Shown here: one piece after another, positions 12,862 to 25,100 of the stretch
How the letters are laid out: each line of letters begins with the position of its first letter
Numbering within the stretch: the first letter of the stretch is position 1
DNA from: Bolinopsis microptera
Lineage: Eukaryota; Ctenophora; Tentaculata; Lobata; Bolinopsidae
DNA: 64,000 nucleotides
NCBI RefSeq assembly: GCF_026151205.1
Contig: NC_087074.1
Location: forward strand, 13,787,167 to 13,851,166
Direction: 5' to 3'
Translations under genes and position numbers: made by a program
The notes under the pieces: generated by a model
The model's input: only the letters and a program-made list of their open reading frames with translations
Database searches by the model: none
Told to the model about the DNA's origin: nothing

Positions 12862-13325
12862 TGTTTGAGTAACAAATAGCATTGGTTGGATTATTTTTTT
12901 TGGCCTCGTTTTAACCTCTTAATGAATTAAAGCTTATTTATGCTAAAATTTTATATTATCAAACATTTAATTGCGAAATACCGTCCGAAAAATTGTTATT
13001 CATGTTGACGTTTTATCTTATCCAAGATACTATTTGCATATTTGCCACTGATTATTCTATAAATGTCATCTTTTAGCTCTTCAAGCTGAGAAAAGCTTAT
13101 TTTTCTAATTATCTTTGATGATTTTATGTATTTTGAAAATTTGAAATTAATGTTTGTCAATGCTCTTTACCTGCTTCCAATAATATTAGATTACAACAGT
13201 GGTTCTAAGCACTAAACTAAAAATTTATGTTGCAATATTTCTCTCAAACTAGCTCATAGACTATCATTAACTATCGACCTTTTCAGTATTACTCCTCATA
13301 GCTCCTAAACCTACCTATCAAAAGT

Positions 13326-16300
13326 ATGAACAGAATGTCTACCAAGGTATGTGGGAACTGCAACATAAAGCACGCCTCCGCTGAACTCTCAGGACCCCAA
13401 CACTTATGCAAGGTTAGTTAAAAAGCAAAACCTTTCAGATATCTAAAAACCAGTGACTACTTTTCAAGCTGCTGATATTCTAAACTGGTGCTAGAAATAA
13501 AACTAATACAAATGACATTGCTTAGCTAGTGAATGTAATATGACACAGGAGAGGATACTGGTGCGCTGCCAATCACCCGTATCGTCAGTTAACAGTGAGC
13601 AAGCAGCAATCAGAGGTATCACCAACGCGTCCGGTGCCAACAACTGCTTTCTTAACTGTTCTGTCCAAGCCATCTGGAACCTTGACCCTTTCAGAGCTTC
13701 CTTCGTTCTCATAGACCAGCACGAGTGTTCGGACTCGTGTATATTCTGCAGTCTACTAACTCTCGCTGCTAACTACCAGTTTCACGAACAAGGTCCGGTT
13801 ACACCTGACGTGCTGCGGAATGCGCTGGCTAAATCCTACCAGAGTGACAATAGGTTTCAGATAGGATTCATGGAGGATGCAGCTGAGTGCTTTGAGGGGA
13901 TACTTCACAACCTACACGTCTCACTGTCAGACTCTAGTTCAGATAGTTTGTGTATTGCGGAGAGGTGTGTATCACACCGTTTATTCTCTATGACTCTTGT
14001 TGAACAGGACAGCTGCGTGTGCAGTGCTTCCTCTGAACCACTCACATTCGATCAGTACATTTTCTATACTTCTGTTTCTTGCATCACTGACAGACACAAC
14101 GCAGATCGGTCTCTTACATTCGCCACTTTACTCCAAGAAGCAACCTCCAGCATTAAACCATGTCCTGCTTCAGAGGGAAAGAAATGTGCAGGTCCAGCTA
14201 AACTTGAGGTGTCTCTCTTGGAGAAACCTGATGTTTTCTGTGTTGGCTTGGCTTGGCCCAACACTCAGGTCGATACCTTGCTCATCAAGAAGTTGACAGA
14301 TTGTATTGAACTGGAGCTTGATTTGGATGAGCTGTTTGTAAATGTGGCCTCTAACCGGAGCAATTTGTTCAGGTTAGTGGGCATCATGGTGTACTATGGA
14401 ATGCACTATTTTACATTCTTCTTCCACTCTGGAGTTAAGAAATGGTTACTGTACGATGATGCGTGTGTCAAAGAAGTAGGTCCAGATTGGGAATCAGTAA
14501 AAACCATGTTGGTGAAAGGAAAGTACCAACCGCTAGTTCTACTTTACGTAAACCCTTGTCCTGAGAAAATAGTCTCAATAAGCGGTGGAAAAAAGTCAGC
14601 TTTGTCTAAAGCATACAAAGATATGAAGGGCCACAAAGAGAAATACAGATTGAAAAACCGTCTGGCATGTTTTGCTCCAGCATCACCAATAGAGACCAAA
14701 CAAAGGCGCATCAAGACTGATATAATCAGACAAGAAAGTGCTGAGGGACTAGGAACTTCACCGGGATTCTCAGGGGATCCTCACAGGAACTTTTTGGACC
14801 ACATGGTTTCAGGTGTGGAGGAGAAGGTAACTGCAGGGCTGAGTATGCTCGGTCTCAAAGATGGAGACAAGTTTCATAAGAAAAAGTTTATCAATGATTG
14901 CATGAAACAAGCTGATAGCCAGTATTTTGAAGCTAAGAAATGTTTGGTGATCAAAGAATACACCAAAGCGTTAGACTTCGCCGTTGATGCCACTAATTTC
15001 TACAAATTTATTTTGTTACACGAAGATTCTAGCGCAACCCAAAGGGAACTAGCCCAGATACGATACCACACGGCCAGGACTAAAGCAAAAAGAATAACAC
15101 GACGAATCCCTGCAACGCAATTAACGGAAGGGCAACTCAGCGCGCTGTACCACCGGTGTGCCTTATGTGAAAACTTCAGAGAAGACGACATGAAGTACTG
15201 TCATGACTGTACCAGGTACTGTACCACGTGTAGCTGCGTTCTGGAACTTTCTGATATAGAATACTGTGCTAACTGCATGCCTGACTACGTGGTCAACGCT
15301 GATTTTGAGGAGAACTTGAAGGGTAGTGGACATTCCGCGCAGGATGTAGTTTGGTACGACAGTAAGAATAGTATGCCTTCACCGCCTCCCTACGAAAGTC
15401 TTCGAAGAACTAAGTGTCTTCTTTGTAATCGCAGTATTGTGACCAGTAATGATATTTGTCATTTCTGTGTGAACTCCAGGTATGGCACGAAATGATTTTC
15501 AGACAGTTTATATTTTAAATCGATTGTTGATTGTATAATTGAAAACTGATTTTTATGGCATTAATGATAGTTTTGGATTCTGGATGGGAGGTGAAGCATA
15601 TTTTTTTGACACGTGACTGCAATAAACCAATAAGCTTCCACCATTGACCAATCAAACACCAGAATCACTGTCACGTGCCAAAAATATGCTTCACCTCTTC
15701 ATCAGAATCCACTTCTATAGTTTTGTGTTAAAATAATGATTTGTATAAAGAGTTTAGACAAAATTCATATTTAATTGCATTGGAGTTTGGAGGTTTCATA
15801 GCTGTAGCAGGATTAGTTGTCAGAAGATTAAAATTATCAAATTTGTTCATTATTAATTGTTATAATAATCTTTAATTATAATTATTATTGACTTGTGTTC
15901 ATTTTCATTGTAGTTTACTTTATAGTAATTAGTTTTCTTTTTACAGTGCAAGTGTTTCTTTTGCTTTGTTCTATTCTAATACCATCAAGAAGGACAAATA
16001 ACATGCGATCACAATTCCTGCTGTCAATAATACTAGTAAATTCATTTTCCTCAAAGCTGTTTAGCTTTCGTATAAGAAGTTATTGCCCTAGAAATATAAT
16101 ATTCAAATATTTCACCAATTTTAAACAATATCCCTTTGTAAATGAAATGCTAATCTTAGCAAATTTCAGGAATGCCGTCGGACTCTCCCCCAAGAAAAGT
16201 GTTCATTTTGTCAGATCGATTTCTACGTTATTGGGTTAGAACTTTACGTTACATTCAATTAATAATTGTAACTCATTAAATTTTCTAAATTTATCGAAAA

Positions 16301-18266
16301 ATGGTTGATATTCTATTTTGTAAAAACTCCTTTTCAGTGATATCAACAAAAGCAAGCCTGCCTGTAAGAAATGTTCAGAGTATTACAACAAGTTTGGAGA
16401 TGTGAGTTTGTTGATTTAAATACGATCTTTTTTTAAATTACCCAGATTTTAACCCTCCTCTAATTTTATTTTTCTATTTATTAATTCCATTAATTTATTA
16501 ATTCCAGTTTGGAGTCGATTTGTCAATAAATGTCGACAATTTCAGCCAAAGGCGTGCGACTGGTGCAAGACTCCATCGGCTTTCAAGGGCAGCAAATGTT
16601 TCCAGTGAGTGAAGCTCTTGTGATTGCGAATTGCGATGCATAATTGTCAGGTAGTTTCAATGCTTAAATGGTGTTTTCGGGCGGTAACAAATTTAATTCA
16701 TAATATGCGGAAGGCGCGATGCATTTGATCTGATGAGATTCAATCTGTAGGTCTTAATTTAGCGCGCCTCGCTCTGCGTGCGCGCGTTTCTCAGTTTATA
16801 TATTGAAATCGATCGGCGAATTTGTTCGAATTTTCATTCGTCGATGAAAAAAATCACATGCTTGACTCAATAGTAATCATCTTTGTGAAGCGACTAACGA
16901 CAAAACTTTAACTTTTAGGTGCAAGTCGGCCGAAGAGAAGTATGGCAAACCATCACGCTGCGAGGGTTGCAAGAAAAACTCTTACTTCGATAAAGGACCT
17001 GAGGCGAAAAAGAAAGTAAGTCTAGCAAATTCTGTGTGTTGTCTGCTTCGATGTTAAGTTATTTCACTAAAGCTTGAACGCTGTTAGGGTCTGATTGAAA
17101 TGTCAGTGAACATTTACTATTTGTAGGTGGAAAACAAAGCACTGTGTTTGCTCTGCACATTGAAGTTCAAGAAAGAATTACACAGAAGTGGAAAGTTTAA
17201 GAGAAGTTCAGCCGAGATCGTGAACAGTAAATCGTCCAAAAGTAAACGAGCTAAAGATTCTAATGACGCCTCTTCATCAGCTCATAGGTCTTTTCCGAAG
17301 CTTATCTTTCCGCGTGCGATTCATAAGCTGTAACTAGAATTTTCTTACCAAACCCTTAAATTTAATTTCATCTATCTCATACATAATCAGAGCAAATAAC
17401 AAATTTTAAATGAACCTTTTCAGAGCGTGTAAAAAAGGACCACCCAAAGAGATGGGGATACAGGTAGATTTGTGCGGCCACAGCTCGGTAGAGGATAAGT
17501 CCAGTTCTGATAAGGATAACAGTATGGAGGCTATGTTGCTGACTACTCAACTCAAAGAGGAGGTCATCAATTGCAATTAATTATATTTTGTGATCATATA
17601 TTACATTACTTGGCAGTAGATTAATAAGTCAAATGTTAAAATTGTTCAGGTTTAAGTTTACTGTCATGAAGTCAACATATTTTAGAAAATTAAAAATTTA
17701 AGCGACATTCACATTTTCCTAATGTTCATTTTATTATGGCTGCAGATAGCCCAGCTAAAGCGACAGCTTGATGCACGAGACAGAGAGCTGATAGTGAAGG
17801 GGAAAGAGCTGAGCGAAAAGAAGACTGACATGTGGGAATTGGAGAAGAAACTGCAGAAGAAGATCACAGACCTGGGACAGGAGCATATCAAGAGAATAGA
17901 GGGAATGGAGGTAAGTTTAATTTAACTTATTCGTTACAGCTGCCCGGCTAGAATCTCACCTTATTTAGTGGAATTAATAGCTGTAATGTAAATGAAATTG
18001 CTCACAGTTACTCTAGCTCATGCAACAATTTTGTGCTTAAAACACTCTAATTTCTTGCCATTGCTTGACAAAACAACTCATTTTAAACTACATCCAACAA
18101 TACACAGTTGTTACACAAAACACAATAATTTCAGCAAATCATAAGAGACGTCAAGGCCCACAACTCAGTCCTTGTCAAGAAGTTGAAGACCGGAACCCGC
18201 AAATCAGCAGCTCCCTCCATCGCCGCCTCCCTACTTATGGACACAGAGGAGACTGACTCTACGTAG
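13326..18266 (+). CDS. FAM76: FAM76 family protein
   Basis: Nine exons join in phase: 13326-13412, 16170-16234, 16338-16401, 16546-16604, 16919-17015, 17127-17287, 17424-17562, 17746-17910 and 18135-18266, about 322 residues (human FAM76B 339). The N-terminal half is a chain of zinc-binding CxxC pairs in the family order: CGNCNIKHASAELSGPQHLC, ECRRTLPQEKCSFCQ, ACKKCSEYYNKFGD, ACDWCKTPSAFKGSKC, CEGCKKNSYFD, then LCLLCTLKFKK. A basic Ser-rich linker follows; exons 7-9 form a C-terminal coiled coil (TTQLKEE-IAQLKRQLDARDREL). The long His run of vertebrate FAM76B is absent. Vertebrate members are nuclear, speckle-associated proteins. Intron 1 (13413-16169) is unusually long and contains the USP53/54-like gene and a MITE. 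Exon 2 is only 65 bp but is supported by exact phase and motif order. Confidence 0.85.
13540..15495 (+). CDS. USP53/USP54-type ubiquitin hydrolase, nested and intronless
   Basis: An uninterrupted 651-codon frame inside FAM76 intron 1, on the same strand. The N-terminal USP domain follows vertebrate USP53/54 closely: Cys box GANNCFLNCSVQAIWNLD (Cys36), CIFCSLLTLA, RFQIGFMEDAAECFEGIL, and His box YYGMHYFTFFFHS (His about 289) followed by WLLYDDACVKEVG. Cys, His and Asp positions are therefore present. The family was long listed as inactive, and more recent work reports K63-linked chain activity for USP53/54, so activity is possible but unproven here. A MIT-like helical repeat at about 450-520 (ADSQYFEAKKCLVIKEYTKA) and two C-terminal CxxC zinc-ribbon clusters (CALC..CHDC..CTTC..CANC, then CLLC..CHFC) follow. 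It has no introns, unlike the host gene; an AG about 14 bases before the ATG could serve as a splice acceptor. Confidence 0.85.
   Translation: MTQERILVRCQSPVSSVNSEQAAIRGITNASGANNCFLNCSVQAIWNLDPFRASFVLIDQHECSDSCIFCSLLTLAANYQFHEQGPVTPDVLRNALAKSYQSDNRFQIGFMEDAAECFEGILHNLHVSLSDSSSDSLCIAERCVSHRLFSMTLVEQDSCVCSASSEPLTFDQYIFYTSVSCITDRHNADRSLTFATLLQEATSSIKPCPASEGKKCAGPAKLEVSLLEKPDVFCVGLAWPNTQVDTLLIKKLTDCIELELDLDELFVNVASNRSNLFRLVGIMVYYGMHYFTFFFHSGVKKWLLYDDACVKEVGPDWESVKTMLVKGKYQPLVLLYVNPCPEKIVSISGGKKSALSKAYKDMKGHKEKYRLKNRLACFAPASPIETKQRRIKTDIIRQESAEGLGTSPGFSGDPHRNFLDHMVSGVEEKVTAGLSMLGLKDGDKFHKKKFINDCMKQADSQYFEAKKCLVIKEYTKALDFAVDATNFYKFILLHEDSSATQRELAQIRYHTARTKAKRITRRIPATQLTEGQLSALYHRCALCENFREDDMKYCHDCTRYCTTCSCVLELSDIEYCANCMPDYVVNADFEENLKGSGHSAQDVVWYDSKNSMPSPPPYESLRRTKCLLCNRSIVTSNDICHFCVNSRYGTK
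15575..15710. mobile_element. Short hairpin MITE-like inverted repeat
   Basis: Arms of about 40 bp face each other: the left reads GGATTCTGGATGGGAGGTGA and continues into a CACGTGAC core; the right is its near-perfect reverse complement ending in TCAGAATCC. The loop is about 55 bp. It lies in FAM76 intron 1, just past the nested USP gene stop. Flanking duplications are not clear. Confidence 0.6.
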
Positions 18267-19165
18267 TAGAAAATAGACATCTGTTTTATTATCAACCAGA
18301 CCGTGCTGACGTATTATTTACTTGCCGAGAAGTTCCAAAGAATGTTGCTCGGAAGAAGTGGCCAGCGGAAATAGATACAATATTTATGTAACTCGCGGAA
18401 TCCACAAACCGTCTCTTGTATCCGACTCCCGAAACCCAGACATGTACGCTAAACAGTAACCATGGTAACCACTTCAATAACCTTATCTCAAACCGAGTCA
18501 TTTGTTTTATGTTGTATTGAAAAATTAACATTTCTGATGTCAGCTGACCGTTGCTTTTAACAGAATGAAGGCTTTTAATGAACTTTAAGGAATTGAAACT
18601 TAGTTGCCTTAACTAAATTTCATACTTATTTTTTGAATGATTTTTATCTTACTTTACATTTTAAAACAGTTTATCACCACGCCCAGTTCGTGATACTAAA
18701 GAATTCCTCGAAATGTGCTTATTTTAGTGCGATTTTAATTATATTTATACTCACCTGATAATATGCTTTATCACAAATTAGTTTGGTTATTTTTAATTTT
18801 ATCTACTTAAAAAAAAGTCTGTATCTCTTCAACTACTTCTCTAAATTCAGAACATTGTAAATTAAATAACTTTAATTTTCATTTTTTTTTATTGTTAACT
18901 CCACGTTATTAACAAGTTTCCTGGACTAGGTGTATGTTTCATGATAAGATATGTAGGTTCTAAGAGATTTTTACGAGGACACCTTAATCAAGTGGGTTTA
19001 TAATCTTACTTCACGTTTATATCAACTTGCATTATTTTTGGCATTAAATATCCTTATACTAAGAGAACTAACTACTGTCTTACTTATCGATTATTCAGAT
19101 TTCAGATAACTAAACCTGCACCATAACATCACTTATTGACTTGGTTTCCCGCTCAGATATTAAAA
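18267..19165. other. Intergenic, FAM76 3' flank and YARS upstream, no gene seen
   Basis: AT-rich. Short frames on either strand lack protein character. Acceptor-like AGs (gattattcag, atttcag, cgctcag) lie at about 19100-19157, just before the YARS start, so a 5' UTR exon or trans-splice site may be here. Confidence 0.4.
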
Positions 19166-22100
19166 ATGGAGTTTGTGAACGCTAACTTCCCTGATTCCCT
19201 CTCTGCACTCGACACCCACTTGTCTGTCAGGAGTTACATTACGGATTATAAAAACAACTCTCATGACTTACAGGTACTTCTTAATCTGCTTTACTTTCTC
19301 CCTCCAGATTTTCAGTCACCAATACCGGCCTACTTGAATGCTGACGTGTAATTTTCATTGTTTAATCATGACAAGTTAAAGCCCTAATAAACTCAAAAAT
19401 ATTGGTACCCGTATTAAATAAATCTATTATTTCGCCTAACCAGTTGTAAATTTTACAGGTTTTGAAGAAAGTGTCTCAGTGCAACACATCAGAATTCCCC
19501 CACATTACAAGATGGGCTCGTCACGTGTCATCAGTCTCCGGAACTCCAGGTTACCATGGCAACCACAGCACCACAGCCCTTCTCTAGGATCTTTTCAGTG
19601 TGTTTTATATTACTTAACTTTTTCTAAAAAGCGTGTCGTTTAATGTCTTAACTGGATAAGTAATGATAATCTATGTCAAATAGTTAGTTCTGATCTTATC
19701 TAATTAGGGGCTATGTCACCAGCACCGGCACCGACCCAACCTCGTACTCCTGAACAGATGCTAGCTAAGAAGCAGCTCATCTGTCGCAACCTACAGGTAT
19801 GTATAGATTTTTAGCGTTAATGCAATGATTGAGGTTATCGAAGAAATGCGAATCAATCAAACTCTAGTAATGAATATCAGATTTCAATTATATTGGCCGT
19901 AATTATATTTCTCAGCTAAATTTGCTCCTAATTTCGAATTTTCTTCACAGGAAACAGTTGGGGAGGATCGACTGGAAACAATACTGAAAGAAAGAGATGT
20001 TAAGATCTACTGGGGAACAGCGACAACTGGCAAACCTCACATCGCTTACTTTGTACCCATGATAAAGCTTGCTGACTTTCTAAAGGCTGGATCCGAGGTT
20101 TGTCTCCGATATTACGAAACAAGTTAATATCATGACGTTACATAAATCAGGGTTTTTTGTTGATTTTAGATGTGAAATTATTGATTAACGTGGCAATGTT
20201 TTCAGGTGACAGTTTTGTTCGCAGACCTGCACGGCTACCTTGACAACATGAAGGCACCCTGGGAACTCCTTCAACTCAGAGCCAAATACTACGAAGCTGT
20301 TATTAAGGTTTGGTTTCTGAATGCAATATATAAAATGCTCGATTTCTCTTCTCTGTTAAATTAAAAGCAAACGATGTAAGAACCTTTTTTCTAAGAGGGA
20401 CGGTAGAAGGAGTATGGAATTGGGAGAGATCCACGCTCACAAAATTTTTTGAGAGCTATTGTTCCTTGAGTCACTCACTTTAATCGCCCCAGTGTCCAGT
20501 ATCTGAACATATACCCTTTTATTCTTAAAACTTACAAGATATTACATCAGTCAGTTCATTAAAAGTTCATTAAATGATTCATGTAGTTTCACAATGCTCA
20601 ACCCACCAGGCGATGTTGAAGTCTCTAGACGTTCCACTAGAAAAGTTGAAGTTTGTGACTGGTACAGATTTCCAGTTGAGCCGAGAGTACACGCTGGATG
20701 TTTACCGACTCTCCTCCGTGGTGACTGATCACGACGCGCGCAAGGCCGGCGCTGAGGTGGTAAAACAAGTGGCGCACCCTCTCCTCAGCGGACTTCTATA
20801 TCCTGGATTACAGGTAATTTATTGCTTATTAAGTTGCGAGCGTCCGCGTCAGGAGATGATCAAGAATATGAAAAAAATGTGTTTTATGTTTTCTCAAGAT
20901 GTGGTAGGAACTAAGATATGATATTATTTTAATCTTTTTAAGTATAGTCAGTATAAGCTGGTATAAATCAAGTTATATACATATTACTGTCTTTTCAGGC
21001 ACTGGATGAAGAATACCTAGGAGTGGACGCTCAATTCGGAGGAGTGGACCAGAGGAAGATCTTCATGTTCGCTGAGAAGTACCTACCTCTGCTGGGGTAT
21101 AAGAAGAGGATTCACTTCATGAACGCTATGATCCCCGGACTTACCGGTGACAAAATGAGCAGCAGCGAACCTGTTAGTTTGAGAACTTTGTGGTGGTATT
21201 ATGTCAATTATACTTTATAGCAGCCCACATAATTGTCCTGTCTTCTTCAGTCGTTGTAATGATAGTGAAATTATATCGCATATTTTTGTACATTTCGTGC
21301 TACTTATCGCGGTTCTGGCTGTTTTTATTCTTATTTTTTTATTAATTTCACCCGCTTCAGGATAGTAAAATCGATCTGATAGATCCACCGTCGGCCGTGA
21401 AGAAGAAGATAAACAAAGCGTTCTGTGAACCCGGAAATGTGACCAACAACGGTCTTCTCAGTTTCTCTGAATACGTTATCTTCCCTTATCTCGGCGAGAA
21501 AGGTCAGTGACAGGTTTTTATTAAGATCGTCATCCTATTGAGTTTTCAACCGTGTTAGTTTTGGTTAAAATTTACGCTAGGATTCCTTAAGTAACCGACT
21601 TCAATCTTACTCAGAGTTTGAGATAAAAAGAAAACCAGAGCATGGTGGGGACGCATCCTATGCAAACTTTGAGTTGCTGAAAGAAGCTTACAGAACTGAG
21701 GCCATATACCCTCTCGATCTGAAGAACGCTGTCGGGGGATATATCAACCAGGTAAAACATATCCTTGTGTTTCATGAGACTAATAACGTGACTCTAACAC
21801 CATATCTCTCAGCTTAGGATGGTTAACATGGAGACATCCCCTAGCAACAAGAAACCCTCGCCCACCAGCAAGAAACAAAAGGGAAGAACAGGAAAGGAGC
21901 ATGTCAGCAAATTCCACTGTACTACCTGTAACGTGCACTGTCCTAACGAGACAACTTTACAGCAGCACAACGCCGGCAAAAAGCACAACGCCAACGTGGA
22001 CAACACACAACGCCGTGACAAACACGCCATGAGCAGTGTGTTTGTTGGCAATTTGCCCAAATTAGCTCAGATCAGAGCGAGGCTGGTGGAGGAGACTGGG

Positions 22101-25100
22101 AGTTGTGTGGAGGGGAAGGAGAATGATAAGCTTAAATCTGACCTAAACACTGTTTTTAGTGCGTACGGGGAGATCGCGAAGATTATAGTCGATAAGAAAC
22201 ACGGGAGTTACTGTATTATTGAGTATAAGACTCCGAGTATGGCGCAGGTTGCGTTATCAGAATATCAAGCCGGGAAGTTCCAGCCTTTCTACGGTAAGAA
22301 ACTGCAAATAAAATCACGTACAGTGACAGAGATAAAACCACTACACCAGATAATTACAGAGAGTGAGCTAGATAAAGATAACATCGTGGCTCTGTTGGAA
22401 GAGGCTGAGGACGACCCAATTTGTGCTCTAAACATGGTTGATGCTGCTATTTCTGTGTCTGATAAAGTGAAAAGGACTCATCAGGAAGCTTGCTCCAGAA
22501 TCCAAACCCAACTGAACGAGAACCTCCCGTTCTACAGCATGGTCCTCTCCGTCTACGGATCAGCTGCCACTAACCTCGCTCTCCGAGACTCAGATCTAGA
22601 TATCAGCCTGACAGTGGGTAAGGACAAGAGGCTGGATCGTGATGATCTGATCAGAGTGCTGAAGGAGAAGTGCACGGGAGTTAGTCACGTGCACGTCATA
22701 CCGGCACCAGGTCAGGGCACTATCACCAGGTTCCTGGACGGGATATCCAACACCATGTTCGATGTGTTGTTCAGCAACAGACTGGGGGTTGCTAACACCG
22801 CTCTCATCAACACAGTCTTGTCGTATGATGGTAGAATAGCTAGGTTCATCAGGCTTGTTGTGTATTGGAGACGAGTTGTACTGGGAGCTAGATTCCCTAA
22901 ACAGTGTATCCCTTCTTCCTACTCCATCACCATCATGTGTATCCACTTCCTCCAACAAAAGGGCTTCTTTCCCGACTTCTTCCAAACCCCACTCATCACG
23001 GAGCACAAGATGATATATGATCTAGACTGTTCTTTTATCACGGATATCAGTAAACTACCCACCCCTCCTGATGTTGGCAGTATTCCTGACCTACTGTCAG
23101 GTTTCTGGAGCTACTATGGTTCTGAGTTTAATGTTGAGACCCAGGTAGCGAGCATGAGGAGTGTTCTGAAGAAGAGCGAGGTTGAGGAAACAAGTAAAGA
23201 TACCCCACACCACTACGTCACCCTTTTCAAAACCTCCCCTCTGGCTGTACAAGACCCCTTCGTTCTAACTCACAATCTGACCCACAATGTAACATTGGAA
23301 TGTGTTGTGTTCTTCAGGGATCTGTGTAGGAGCGCTTGTAGTAACATGAGTAAGGGTGCTCCGCTATACACCTGGATGTTTGGTGGTATTGCTGGGAACT
23401 CAGCTAGTCTTGGTGGGGACGGTGCTTCCACTTCTAGTCACCAAGACTCTGTTGAAATGGAGGAGGAGGAAGAGGAGGAGGAGGGAAATAAGACACCTGT
23501 GTGGGACGAGTCAGTTGCCGTTGGTAACAAACGTTCCGTCGAAGAAATGGAGCACTGAAAATTTAATTCTGTGTGTTATGAGGATTTTTTTCTCAACTTG
23601 TTCAGATCGTGATCTAGATTTTATCAATCGTTTATTGGTTGGCGTGTTTTTACCCATTTTAAAACTGTTTTATCGCTTGTGTGATGTGTCATTACCACAA
23701 TGGATTTTATATCCTTTATTTGTAAATTGTTCATTGAATATTAATAAGATTTTCTTCCATTTTGCTATGAAAATCTCGTCTCATTTATTCAACTCTTATG
23801 GTTTAAGTAATCTCAAGTAATTAATTACTTGACTCCAAATTTCAAAATATCAAATATGATAATTTGTCTTGATTTAAATAATATGCTTATTTACACTCCA
23901 ATTTGAGATTACATTGACCCTGCCACACCTAATAACTAGCCGAATCACATGTCATTATTTTCAGTTGCTAGCACCAATAGTAAAAGAGTTCCAAAGTAAA
24001 GAACTGAAGAAGCTCTCCTCGCAAGCGTACCCCATCGCTAACAGTAAGTAGGGTATTCAGGCTTCAAATGAAAACGAAACTCTAAAATTTCAGCATTCTT
24101 AGTTTTTATGAGCATTCTAGTTTTAATGAGCATTCTTAGTTTTAATGAGTATTCATACATATTTTCAAGCTTTTGAGCTGGCTAGCTCGCTATATAGTAC
24201 TTATAAAGAACAGGAAAATTCCTAAAAATATTTTTGCGTATTTACTGCTTGACTTACCCAACATACTTCAGCTAAGGGAGGAAAGGCTGCTGAGCCAGAT
24301 CGACCTGTGGATATCTCCAGAGTAGACATCAGAGTCGGCAAAATCGTCCATATTGAACCAGTAAGTTAATTATAAATCTTATGTAATGTTTTTAAAAGTC
24401 AGCTGCAAATTTGTGAAACATTTAATGTTCGTGAAACATTTAATAATTCAATTATCACTTTTGGACATTTTGTTTGAAAAATAAATTAATACGTACTAAT
24501 CTACTGACTTTACATCTAGCTAGCAATGTTTTTATCCTCATCCCTGCTCGTTTATACCCTTCTCTCTCTATGTCTAATATCACACACCTCCGGCGTGACG
24601 TCACATTCCTCCGACCTCGGTGTGATATCACACCACAGATCATGGAAATCCACAGAACTGGAGGAATTTGCCGAGTACATCCACTTCGGTCTGTGTTGGA
24701 AATACTACCACACCGATGACGGGATAAACTGGCAGCTGAACTTTAACGAGATCCTCTCCTCACCGCTTGTAGACCAGATGACACAGCTGGTGGAGATTGA
24801 CAGGAGTAAAGTTCAGTTCCAGAACGCTACAGGTAGAATATTGAGACGGGGGGACGATGTCAGGGTTAACAGGTTCTGCAGGGACCAGTCTCAGTCGGGT
24901 AGTGTTGTGTTGCTCGTGCTCTTCACTCCGGAGGATAGGAATGATTACGGAGAGCTCCTTTTCTTTGATGATGTCATGAGTGATGTCACAAAAACTTTAA
25001 GACCGAGTGATTTTTCTGTGATCAAGTTCTCGTGTAGACAGCCTTATCAGTGGCAATACCCTGCTATACAAACTCAGAAAGGGCTTGTTTTTATACAGTT

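Noticed and set aside
15895-16239. 114-codon frame in FAM76 intron 1
   Set aside because: AT-rich run without family; only its last 65 bp are coding, and in another frame, as FAM76 exon 2.
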